From the NCBI GenBank assembly GCA_018064695.1, contig JAGHUU010000236.1, positions 1 through 7,333 on the forward strand: a stretch of 7,333 nt of DNA, read 5' to 3'. The notes under the pieces are model-generated. The model ran no database searches. It was not told the DNA's origin and saw nothing but the letters and a program-made list of their open reading frames with translations. The DNA is from Candidatus Blautia equi. GTDB lineage: Bacteria > Bacillota > Clostridia > Lachnospirales > Lachnospiraceae. Positions 1 through 6,001 of the stretch are shown here, in pieces. Every line of letters starts with the position of its first letter. Within the stretch, counting starts at the first letter, position 1. The position numbers and the translations under genes are program-made.

Positions 1-1542
1 GACAGCATGCAGGTATGCTGCGAAGCGGCCCGGAGTGAAAAGGATTGCTGCGGGAATGCTGAGAGCGGGGAGAAGTATGCCCGCAAAGACAGCAGAATCC
101 GCTATATGGATCTGAAGGAGAATCTTGGTATTGCTGAGAATACCAACGCAGCCCTTAAGATGGCCACCGGAGACTTTATTGGTCTCCTGGATCACGACGA
201 TCTGCTGGCACCGAATGCCCTCTATGAAGTGGCAAAGGCCCTGGCTGCAGATCCGGAGGCGGATACCCTCTACACGGATGAGGACAAAGTAACCATGGAT
301 CTGGATGAGCATTTTCAGCCGCATCTGAAGCCGGATTTCAACCTGGATCTTCTTAGAACCAATAACTATATCTGCCACTTTTTTGTGGTAAGAAGAAGCA
401 TCGTAGATAAAGTGGGCGGCTTCCGCCGGGAGTTTGACGGCGCCCAGGATTACGATTTTATTTTCCGCTGCGTGGAGCAGTCCCTCAAGGTGGCCCATGT
501 GCCGGAGATCCTCTACCACTGGCGCACCCACAAAGCCTCCACGGCCGACAACCCCGCCAGCAAAATGTACGCCTTTGAGGCAGGCAAACGTGCCATCGAG
601 GCTCACCTGCAGCGAACCGGCGTGCAGGGTGAGGTCAGCCATACCATGGACCTTGGTTTCTACCGCGTAAAATATCCGGTGACCGGAGATCCTCTGGTCT
701 CCATCATCATCCCAAACAAAGACCAGGCCGACACCCTGAAAGCCTGCCTGGATTCCATCCGGGAAAAAACAACCTACAAAAACATCGAGATCCTCATTGT
801 GGAGAACAACAGCACCGGTGAGGAGATCTTCCGCTATTATAAACAGCTCTCAAAAGAGCCGGACATCCGTCTGCTCCGCTGGAAGAGGGAATTCAACTAC
901 TCCGCCATCAACAACTCTGCGGCAGCCAAAGCGAAAGGCGAGTACCTTCTGTTCTTAAACAACGACATCACCGTCATCACCCCGGACTGGATCCAGGAGA
1001 TGCTGGGTGTCTGCATGAGAAAAGAAGTGGGAGCCGTAGGTGCCAAGCTCATCTACCCTGACAACACCATCCAGCATGCCGGCTGCGTGATCGGCATGGG
1101 AGATATTGCCGGAGCCATGTTTGTGGGCATGCCTGCCGAGCGCAGCGGTTACCTGCACAAAGCCAGCATCTTACAGGACATGAGCGCAGTCACCGCAGCC
1201 TGCCTGCTCATGAAAAAATCCGTCTTTGACGAGGTGGGCGGCTTCGAGGAAAAACTGGCCGTGGCCTTCAATGACATGGACCTTTGCCTGAAGGTGCGTG
1301 AGACCGGCGCCCTTATAGTTTACGATCCATACGCTCAGCTCTACCACTACGACTCCAACAGCCGCGGCGCCGAGGACAGCTCGGAAAAGATCCGCCGCTT
1401 CCAGAGCGAGATCGAATATATGCGAACCAGATGGATCAGCATCTTAAAGGACGGCGATCCATATTATAATAAGAATCTTTCCCTGACCAAATGGAACTAT
1501 TCCCTGCGCCCCCTGCCGGGAATGAAGACGGGAAAAGAATGA
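1..1542 (+). CDS. Tandem-domain GT2 glycosyltransferase, 5'-truncated by window edge
   Basis: The frame is open to the first base, so the true start lies outside the window. The ATG at 7 is an unlikely start because the first GT-A fold already lacks its opening strand. Residues below count from that ATG. Domain 1 has the metal/nucleotide motif DHDD (62-65), YTDED (89-93), an acceptor-side GAQDYDF stretch (145-151) and LYHWR (169-173), all typical of rhamnan/capsule GT2 enzymes. Domain 2 starts at VSIIIPNKDQ (231-240), has the DxD-equivalent NND (318-320), FNDMD (421-425) and LYHYDSNSRG (445-454). Two complete-looking catalytic halves suggest two successive sugar transfers or one active plus one regulatory half. 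It is probably cytoplasmic or membrane-peripheral and builds a lipid-linked repeat unit from nucleotide sugars. The stop overlaps a possible ATG of the next gene (ATGA, 1539-1542), indicating one operon. Sugar specificity cannot be read from sequence. The family call is strong. Confidence 0.92.
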   Translation, partial: DSMQVCCEAARSEKDCCGNAESGEKYARKDSRIRYMDLKENLGIAENTNAALKMATGDFIGLLDHDDLLAPNALYEVAKALAADPEADTLYTDEDKVTMDLDEHFQPHLKPDFNLDLLRTNNYICHFFVVRRSIVDKVGGFRREFDGAQDYDFIFRCVEQSLKVAHVPEILYHWRTHKASTADNPASKMYAFEAGKRAIEAHLQRTGVQGEVSHTMDLGFYRVKYPVTGDPLVSIIIPNKDQADTLKACLDSIREKTTYKNIEILIVENNSTGEEIFRYYKQLSKEPDIRLLRWKREFNYSAINNSAAAKAKGEYLLFLNNDITVITPDWIQEMLGVCMRKEVGAVGAKLIYPDNTIQHAGCVIGMGDIAGAMFVGMPAERSGYLHKASILQDMSAVTAACLLMKKSVFDEVGGFEEKLAVAFNDMDLCLKVRETGALIVYDPYAQLYHYDSNSRGAEDSSEKIRRFQSEIEYMRTRWISILKDGDPYYNKNLSLTKWNYSLRPLPGMKTGKE

Positions 1543-1545
1543 GGA
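1541..1545 (+). promoter_or_regulatory. Shine-Dalgarno site deciding start of the second GT2 gene
   Basis: GAGGA sits 5 bases before ATG 1551, partly inside the stop region of the preceding gene. It supports ATG 1551 over the in-frame ATG at 1539, which overlaps the upstream stop but has only a poor purine stretch before it. Either start implies translational coupling. Confidence 0.6.
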
Positions 1546-1550
1546 AAACT

Positions 1551-2504
1551 ATGCAGAATGTATCGGTGATCATACCGAATTTTAATGGATTAAAATATCT
1601 GGACGGCGTGCTTTCCACCTTAAGAGCCCAGACCATGAAGGGCATAGAAGTCATCCTTGTGGACAATGGTTCCAGCGATGGCAGCTGTGCTTATGTGCAG
1701 GAAAACTACCCTGAGGTGAAGCTCATCGCCCTTCCGGACAATACCGGCTTCTGCGGTGCGGTGAACGTGGGCATCCGCGCAGCCGCCGCGCCTTACGTGC
1801 TGCTCTTAAACAACGACACCGAGGTGGAACCGGACTTCGTAAAGGAGCTCTACCTGGCCATCCGCCGTCATCCAAAAGCCTTCTCCTGCGCATCCCGCAT
1901 GGTGCAGTATACAAATAAGGAACTTCTGGACGACGCCGGAAACTACTACAGCGCCCTTGGCTGGGCCTTCGCGCGCGGCAAGGGAAAACCGGTCAGCACC
2001 TACGAAAAAGAGGAGAAGATCTTCTGTTCCTGCGCAGGCGCTGCTATTTATAAAAAAGAAATCTTTGATGAAATCGGCTTCTTTGACGAGGAGCACTTTG
2101 CCTACCTGGAGGATGTGGACATCGGATACCGCGCCCGCATCTACGGCTATGAAAACTGGTACGCACCAAAAGCCATCGTCTACCACGTGGGCAGCGGCAC
2201 CACCGGCTCCCGCTACAACGATTTCAAAACCAGATACTCCTCCAGAAACAATGTATATATGCTCTATAAAAACATGCCGCTTCCGCAGATCATCTTAAAT
2301 CTGCCATTGCTGGCCGCCGGCTTTGGCGTGAAGCTTTTATTCTTCTCCTTAAAAGGCATGGGAAAAGAGTATGCCGCCGGCATCAAAAACGGATTCCAGA
2401 TCAGCAGAAAAGAGCGAAAAGTGCCGTTTACATGGGCCCACATGGGCGCCTACACCGGCATCCAGCTGGAGCTCTGGGCCAACATTTTCCGCCGTATTTA
2501 TTGA
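1551..2504 (+). CDS. GT2 family glycosyltransferase (rhamnosyltransferase-like)
   Basis: This is a 317-residue protein starting MQNVSVIIPNFNG, the usual first strand of a GT-A fold. Visible motifs are VDNGSSDGS (37-45, nucleotide binding), LLLNNDTEVEPDF (84-96, NND as DxD equivalent), the acceptor/catalytic segment LEDVDIGYR (186-194) and YHVGSGTTGS (211-220). After the catalytic domain a hydrophobic stretch (about 244-268) may bind the membrane or form a shallow TM helix, as in many lipid-linked-sugar GT2 enzymes. The motif set is that of WbbL/rhamnosyltransferase-like GT2 proteins. Rhamnose as the donor is only an inference. It directly follows the tandem GT2 gene (9-base gap, or 4-base overlap if ATG 1539 is used), so they are co-expressed. 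Codons are rich in C at third positions, as in the upstream gene. The stop lies inside a palindrome (2501-2529). Confidence 0.92.
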   Translation: MQNVSVIIPNFNGLKYLDGVLSTLRAQTMKGIEVILVDNGSSDGSCAYVQENYPEVKLIALPDNTGFCGAVNVGIRAAAAPYVLLLNNDTEVEPDFVKELYLAIRRHPKAFSCASRMVQYTNKELLDDAGNYYSALGWAFARGKGKPVSTYEKEEKIFCSCAGAAIYKKEIFDEIGFFDEEHFAYLEDVDIGYRARIYGYENWYAPKAIVYHVGSGTTGSRYNDFKTRYSSRNNVYMLYKNMPLPQIILNLPLLAAGFGVKLLFFSLKGMGKEYAAGIKNGFQISRKERKVPFTWAHMGAYTGIQLELWANIFRRIY

Positions 2505-2529
2505 TTCACAGGAAAATCCTATGAATCAA
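2501..2529 (+). repeat. Palindrome spanning the stop codon of the second GT2 gene
   Basis: TTGATTCA (2501-2508) pairs with TGAATCAA (2522-2529). Inside it AGGA (2510-2513) pairs with TCCT (2517-2520) around an AAA loop, leaving one C/A mismatch. The stop codon TGA (2502-2504) is part of the left arm. No T-run follows, so it is not a standard intrinsic terminator. A role as an RNA 3'-end stabiliser is possible. Confidence 0.6.
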
Positions 2530-2569
2530 TGCCCTCCGGGCGGGATGTGACTGCTGCACAGGGGAAGCT

Positions 2570-2621
2570 GCAAGCTGAAGCTTGCGTGCGCCAGCACGCA
2601 AAGAGTGCAGTGCACTCTTTG
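2570..2621 (+). repeat. Cluster of three overlapping inverted repeats
   Basis: Three perfect hairpins run head to tail and share bases. GCAAGCT/AGCTTGC lies at 2570-2585 with a GA spacer. TTGCGTGC/GCACGCAA lies at 2582-2601 with loop GCCA. CAAAGAGTGCA/TGCACTCTTTG lies at 2599-2621 with one central G. The shared bases (2582-2585 and 2599-2601) mean neighbouring stems partly exclude each other. The form suggests a REP-like intergenic palindromic element, but copy number cannot be known from this window. Confidence 0.6.
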
Positions 2622-2626
2622 TTAAA
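2599..2626 (+). terminator. Probable intrinsic terminator after the upstream GT2 pair
   Basis: The third hairpin of the cluster has a strong GAGTGCA/TGCACTC core, an A-tract on the 5' side and TTTGTT on the 3' side, a reasonable though imperfect intrinsic terminator. It lies about 95 bases after the 2504 stop and before a good promoter, so it would separate the two GT2 genes from the priming transferase unit. The U-tract is interrupted, so readthrough is likely. Confidence 0.45.
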
Positions 2627-2661
2627 AAACGTAACACATAAAGCGGAATTCCATAATATTT

Positions 2662-2687
2662 GGTTAAAATTTCAGTTGCGTTTAACC
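2662..2687 (+). promoter_or_regulatory. Operator-like inverted repeat around the -35 element
   Basis: GGTTAAA (2662-2668) and TTTAACC (2681-2687) are perfect reverse complements 12 bases apart, 19 bp centre to centre. They bracket and touch the -35 hexamer at 2676-2681. An overlapping 8-bp palindrome AACCGGTT (2684-2691) lies in the promoter spacer. The placement fits a repressor or activator dimer site. No regulator can be named. Confidence 0.35.
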
Positions 2688-2704
2688 GGTTCATAAGATA
2701 TGAT
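2676..2704 (+). promoter_or_regulatory. Sigma-A-type promoter for the priming transferase/LCP unit
   Basis: A -35 TTGCGT (2676-2681) and a -10 TATGAT (2699-2704) are separated by exactly 17 bases, in an AT-rich stretch of an otherwise GC-balanced region. The predicted transcription start is near 2711, giving a leader of about 77 bases before the TTG start at 2788. It would drive the 2788 and 4217 genes up to the terminator at 5845-5876. Confidence 0.6.
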
Positions 2705-2714
2705 ATAAGGACTA

Positions 2715-2801
2715 ATGGTTACTAAGAGTCTGTTTACCGGCCTGCCGGTGAACAGTATCACGAATGAACTGACCGAGGTGACAAAAATTGTTTCAGGATA
2801 A
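2715..2801 (+). CDS. Possible 28-codon leader ORF overlapping the priming transferase start
   Basis: ATG 2715 opens a 28-residue reading frame, starting MVTKSLFTGLPV, that ends at TAA 2799-2801, 14 bases inside the next gene, whose TTG start is at 2788 in another frame. AAGGA (2707-2711) lies 3 bases upstream, a tight Shine-Dalgarno spacing. If the promoter at 2676-2704 is used, the transcript starts around 2711 and would carry almost no leader before this ATG, so promoter and RBS do not fit together comfortably. The ORF runs through the leader hairpin (2730-2755), so its translation would melt that stem and could couple to the downstream start. I do not recognise the peptide, and it may be a chance frame. 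Confidence 0.25.
   Translation: MVTKSLFTGLPVNSITNELTEVTKIVSG
2730..2755 (+). promoter_or_regulatory. Stable 5'-leader hairpin upstream of the priming transferase
   Basis: CTGTTTACCGG (2730-2740) pairs with CCGGTGAACAG (2745-2755) around loop CCTG. That is 11 RNA base pairs with one U-G wobble. It begins about 20 bases after the predicted transcription start and ends 19 bases before the Shine-Dalgarno site. No U-run follows, so it is not a terminator. A binding site for an RNA-binding or processive antitermination factor, or a stability element, would fit. Confidence 0.5.
2775..2780 (+). promoter_or_regulatory. Shine-Dalgarno site deciding the TTG start at 2788
   Basis: GAGGTG lies 7 bases before TTG 2788. 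An in-frame TGA at 2779-2781 rules out any earlier start. The next in-frame ATG (2827) has no comparable site and would cut into the first membrane helix. TTG is therefore the best start. Confidence 0.75.
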
Positions 2802-4191
2802 CCAGAGAGAATTCAGTCGTCTCCAGATGTTGATCGACATCCTGCTCATTGTAGTTTCCTATCTGCTGGCCTGGTGGCTGCGTTTTGCAGGCCCCTTTGC
2901 ACACACAGCGGTGCGCGCCCGCAGCTTTGAACAGTACATGTTTGCACTGGTGTTCATCATTCCGGTGTATCTTATCTTATATTATGCGTTTCGTCTGTTT
3001 GAGCCCCTTCGTCTGCAGGGGCGCCGACTGATTCTTTCCAACGTTCTGAAAGCCGACACGCTGGGACTCCTTCTCATCATGTTTGCTTTATATATGATCA
3101 ACGAATCGGACTTCTCCCGATTGATGATCTACTTTTTTTATGCCCTGAATGTTGCTTTGGAGTGGGGCGTGCGTCTGGTGGAGTATTATATTATGCGAAA
3201 GGCCAGACAAAAAGGAATCAATCAGAAGCAGATCCTGCTGATTGGCTACAGCCGGGCGGCAGAGGAGTACATAGACCGCGTACTTACCAATCCCCAGTGG
3301 GGCTATGTGATCCGCGGCATCTTAGATGACCACGTGGAGGCCGGCACTCTGTACAAAGGCATAAAAGTATTAGGTAAGATCGCCAATCTGAACTACATCC
3401 TCCCACAGAATCACCTGGGAGAGATCGTCATCACACTGAGACTGAACGAATATGACCGGTTAAAGGAGATCGTGGCGCTCTGCGAGAAATCCGGCGTCCA
3501 CACCAAATTTATTCCGGATTATAATGATATTATACCAACCAGGCCGTATACAGAAGACCTGCAGGGCGTGCCCGTCATCAACATCCGCTATGTTCCCCTT
3601 TCCAACACCTTTAATGCGCTGTTAAAGAGGAGCATGGATATTGTGGGATCCCTTGCAGCTATTATTGTGGCATCTCCTGTGATGCTTGTTTTGTGTGTCC
3701 TCATAAAGCTCACCTCCAAAGGTCCCCTTATCTACACCCAGGAGAGAGTAGGACTCCACAACAAAACCTTCCGCATGTATAAATTCCGTTCCATGGAGGT
3801 ACAGCCGGAGGCGGAGGAGCGCAAAGCCTGGACAGTGAAAAACGACCCAAGAGTTACGACTATAGGAAAAATTATGCGCAGGACCAGTCTGGATGAACTG
3901 CCGCAGCTCTTCAATATCCTTATGGGAAACATGAGCCTGGTAGGTCCACGCCCTGAGCGTCCCTTCTTCGTGGAAAAATTCCAGGAGGAGATCCCAAGAT
4001 ACATGGTCAAGCACCAGGTGCGTCCGGGCCTTACCGGATGGGCACAGGTGAATGGCTACCGCGGAAATACCTCCATCCGAAAGAGAATCGATTATGATCT
4101 GTATTACATTGAAAACTGGTCCGTGGGACTGGATATCAAGATCCTGATCATGACCTTCTTCACCGGATTTATCAACAAGAATGCGTATTGA
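2788..4191 (+). CDS. Undecaprenyl-phosphate sugar phosphotransferase (EPS/capsule initiating enzyme)
   Basis: This 467-residue protein has the full polyprenyl glycosylphosphotransferase (WbaP-like) layout. It has N-terminal membrane helices (about 15-34, 51-69, 90-104, 111-130), a cytosolic Rossmann-like domain opening with ILLIGYSRAAEE (149-160), a re-entrant hydrophobic helix after KRSMDIVGS (280-288, hydrophobic to about 307), and the C-terminal catalytic domain. Catalytic signatures are QERVGLHNKTF (318-328), YKFRSM (331-336), the Asp-Glu dyad in LDELPQLFN (368-376; D369/E370), LVGPRPERP (384-392) and RPGLTGWAQVNGYRG (412-426). It transfers hexose-1-phosphate, in this family usually glucose or galactose, from a UDP-sugar to undecaprenyl phosphate at the inner membrane face, the first committed step of repeat-unit assembly. 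The exact sugar is not readable. The gene has its own promoter and structured leader, starts with TTG, and is followed 25 bases later by the LCP gene. Confidence 0.95.
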   Translation: MFQDNQREFSRLQMLIDILLIVVSYLLAWWLRFAGPFAHTAVRARSFEQYMFALVFIIPVYLILYYAFRLFEPLRLQGRRLILSNVLKADTLGLLLIMFALYMINESDFSRLMIYFFYALNVALEWGVRLVEYYIMRKARQKGINQKQILLIGYSRAAEEYIDRVLTNPQWGYVIRGILDDHVEAGTLYKGIKVLGKIANLNYILPQNHLGEIVITLRLNEYDRLKEIVALCEKSGVHTKFIPDYNDIIPTRPYTEDLQGVPVINIRYVPLSNTFNALLKRSMDIVGSLAAIIVASPVMLVLCVLIKLTSKGPLIYTQERVGLHNKTFRMYKFRSMEVQPEAEERKAWTVKNDPRVTTIGKIMRRTSLDELPQLFNILMGNMSLVGPRPERPFFVEKFQEEIPRYMVKHQVRPGLTGWAQVNGYRGNTSIRKRIDYDLYYIENWSVGLDIKILIMTFFTGFINKNAY

Positions 4192-4216
4192 AAACTAACA
4201 ATTGTGAGGATGAAAA

Positions 4217-5812
4217 ATGGCTAAGCCTAAGAAGAAAAAATCATTGTTTGGAAAAATCATGTTTGCCCTTGAGGTTCTGATCCTGATTCTCTTTATCGGA
4301 GTATTATATGTATGGAACCAGGTAAACCAGAGAATGGAGATCCTGGAGGAGCCTGCCAAGGAGTTCCATGAGGAGAAGATCGTAATCAACCCGGAAGCAC
4401 CGCGAATGACCGGATATAAGACCTATGCCCTCTTTGGCATTGACCACCGTGATAAGAACCCTGAATTAAGTGGCGAGAACAGTGATACCATCATCATTGC
4501 CAGTGTAAATAACGATACCAAGGATATTAAAATGGTATCTGTATACCGTGATACCTTCCTCAACATCGGAGACGGTGTTTATGCCAAGGCCAATGCCGCA
4601 TATGCATACGGCGGACCGGAGCAGGCTATTTCCATGCTCAATAAGAACCTGGACCTGGATATTACCGATTATATTACCATTGATTTTAATGCGCTGGTTA
4701 CAGCGGTTGACTGTCTGGACGGTCTGGATGTACCGCTTTCCTATGCAGAGATCGAACATATGAATAACTACTGCGTAGAGGTATCAGAGGAGGTTGAAAA
4801 GGACTATACTCCAATCGAGTTTCCTGTAGAGCATCCGGATACCGACGCGGGTCTGGAGGAAATTCTGGGAACCTTCCATCTGAACGGTGTGCAGGTTACT
4901 TCCTACTGTCGAATCCGTTACACCGCAGACCTGGATATGGGACGTACCGCCCGCCAGAGAGCTACCATCCAGCGTATCGTGGATAAAGCGAAAAGAGCCG
5001 GCCTCAGCCGAATCTTCAACATGATGGATGAGGTCTTCCCACAGGTAAAGACTTCTCTTACCAAAGAGGAGATTCTGCAGATGATCCCATCACTTATGAG
5101 ATATTCCCTGAATGATACCGTAGGATTCCCGCTTGAGTACAAATTCTCCAATGCAAGGGGAAGCATCATTGTTCCTACCAGTCTGGTATCCAATGTAAAA
5201 GATCTGCATAAGTTCTTATACGGCGATGAAGGCGAGTATGAGGTCACAGAAGAGGTAAAAGCCTACGGTGCAAGAATCATCGAGATCTGCGGCGGCGAGG
5301 AGAAGCTGGAGACCGAGCGCAAGGAAAACACTGAGGAAAATACCGCAGATGACAACTTCATCTGGTATGAGAACACTGAGACTTATAATACCGAGAATAA
5401 TTACAATAATAATTACACCGGAAATACCGGTAATGCCGGATATGATTATGACTATAATGATAATGGCAATGGCGGCGGTGATTATTATGAGGAGAATAAC
5501 GGTGGAGGATATACCGGCGGTGGCGATTACACCGGAGGCGGAGATTTCACCGGAGGTGAGGATTACACCGGAGGCGGTGATGCCGGCGGTGGAGATTATA
5601 CCGGAGGCGGAGATTTCACCGGTGGTGACGATTATACCGGCGGTGGAGACGCCGGCGGCGGAGATTATTCCGAGCCGGAGACTACCGGAGGGTATGAGGA
5701 ATCCTACGGCGGCGATGCCGAGAGTTACGGTGTTTCCGAGACCGGCGGCGGGGATGCAGTTGAGAGCTACGCAGACGAGGCATCCGAACCGATACAGAAT
5801 TGGGAAGAGTAA
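4217..5812 (+). CDS. LCP (LytR-CpsA-Psr) family polymer ligase with acidic Gly/Asp/Tyr-repeat tail
   Basis: This 531-residue protein starts at ATG 4217, with GAGGA (4206-4210) six bases upstream. It has a lysine-rich cytoplasmic N-terminus (KPKKKK), one TM helix (about 14-33), then an extracellular LCP domain: YALFGIDHRD (70-79), SDTIIIASVN (89-98), MVSVYRDTF (106-114), NAAYAYGG (126-133), DYITIDF (151-157), LNGVQVTSYCRIRY (222-235) and DMGRTARQR (240-248). Conserved Asp90, Arg111 and the Arg cluster at 232-248 match the pyrophosphate-binding site of the family, which moves undecaprenyl-diphosphate-linked glycopolymers onto peptidoglycan. Next to the initiating transferase it is the likely anchoring enzyme of this pathway. 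Unusually, residues 370-531 contain no Lys, Arg or His, 39 Asp/Glu and 19 Tyr by my count, with a Gly-rich hexad repeat at 434-484. This wall-facing tail is probably disordered and its role is unknown. The gene is co-transcribed with the 2788 gene and ends before a clear terminator. Confidence 0.95.
   Translation: MAKPKKKKSLFGKIMFALEVLILILFIGVLYVWNQVNQRMEILEEPAKEFHEEKIVINPEAPRMTGYKTYALFGIDHRDKNPELSGENSDTIIIASVNNDTKDIKMVSVYRDTFLNIGDGVYAKANAAYAYGGPEQAISMLNKNLDLDITDYITIDFNALVTAVDCLDGLDVPLSYAEIEHMNNYCVEVSEEVEKDYTPIEFPVEHPDTDAGLEEILGTFHLNGVQVTSYCRIRYTADLDMGRTARQRATIQRIVDKAKRAGLSRIFNMMDEVFPQVKTSLTKEEILQMIPSLMRYSLNDTVGFPLEYKFSNARGSIIVPTSLVSNVKDLHKFLYGDEGEYEVTEEVKAYGARIIEICGGEEKLETERKENTEENTADDNFIWYENTETYNTENNYNNNYTGNTGNAGYDYDYNDNGNGGGDYYEENNGGGYTGGGDYTGGGDFTGGEDYTGGGDAGGGDYTGGGDFTGGDDYTGGGDAGGGDYSEPETTGGYEESYGGDAESYGVSETGGGDAVESYADEASEPIQNWEE
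5516..5668 (+). repeat. In-frame 69-bp tandem repeat (2.2 copies) in the LCP tail
   Basis: Two adjacent 69-bp units (5516-5584 and 5585-5653) plus a partial third (5654-5668) encode residues 434-456, 457-479 and 480-484. Each 23-residue unit is made of near-hexads of the form TGGGDY/TGGGDF/TGGEDY/TGGGDA, with the hexad after each TGGGDA shortened by one residue. The two full copies differ at 9 bases, 8 of them synonymous and one Glu to Asp. Confidence 0.9.
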
Positions 5813-5844
5813 TCCTTTCTGTGAAATGTTTTAAAGCGAATACA

Positions 5845-5876
5845 GGGCTGTGACCGACAGGCACAGCCCGTTTTTT
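5845..5876 (+). terminator. Strong intrinsic terminator after the LCP gene
   Basis: GGGCTGTG (5845-5852) pairs perfectly with CACAGCCC (5862-5869) around a 9-base loop. One G and six T (5871-5876) follow. It lies about 30 bases after the stop at 5812 and closes the priming transferase/LCP transcript. Confidence 0.9.
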
Positions 5877-6000
5877 CCATAAGGAGCCTTGTAACTGATA
5901 GCTGCGGTTCAGAAGTTCTGTGAGCAACGGTTACACCCCGGATTTATTTGAGGAGCACTGCGACGGATGGTTGCAGCCTGTGTTTTCTATAAGGAGCTTT
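5848..6000 (+). repeat. Direct repeat of the terminator 3' half plus RBS segment, 110-bp offset
   Basis: Bases 5848-5890 align without gaps to 5958-6000 at about 74% (32 of 43 by my count). The last 27 bases differ at only 4 positions and include ATAAGGAGC in both. Copy 1 contains most of the terminator hairpin and T-run. Copy 2 contains a weaker stem (CTGCGAC 5958-5964 with GTTGCAG 5970-5976, one G-U) and the working Shine-Dalgarno of the 6002 gene. In copy 1 the same AAGGAG is followed only by TTG-TAA. No clear promoter is visible in 5877-6001. Confidence 0.55.
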
Positions 6001-6001
6001 T

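Noticed and set aside
4199..4208. lac-operator-like string before the LCP gene (CAATTGTGAG)
   Set aside because: The match is short, has no second half-site, and lies in a 25-base gap inside a transcription unit. It is likely coincidence with the Shine-Dalgarno.
4629..4740. Short alternative frames and antisense frames within the LCP catalytic domain
   Set aside because: They overlap conserved LCP motifs on the + strand and show no RBS or recognisable domain.
5450..5486. EF-hand or dockerin-like calcium loop in the LCP tail (residues 412-423)
   Set aside because: Early positions (D-x-N-x-N-G) fit, but position 12 is Tyr, not Glu/Asp, and no flanking helices are expected in this Gly-rich sequence.
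5516..5668. RTX-type calcium-binding nonapeptide repeats
   Set aside because: The period is 6 (with a 5) rather than 9, and the GGxGxDxxx pattern with its regular hydrophobic position is not met.
5268..5834. Alternative + strand frame through the LCP tail giving Ile/Pro/Glu-rich repeats
   Set aside because: It is a frame shadow of the Gly/Asp/Tyr repeat. The LCP frame has the start, RBS, domain and synonymous divergence pattern.
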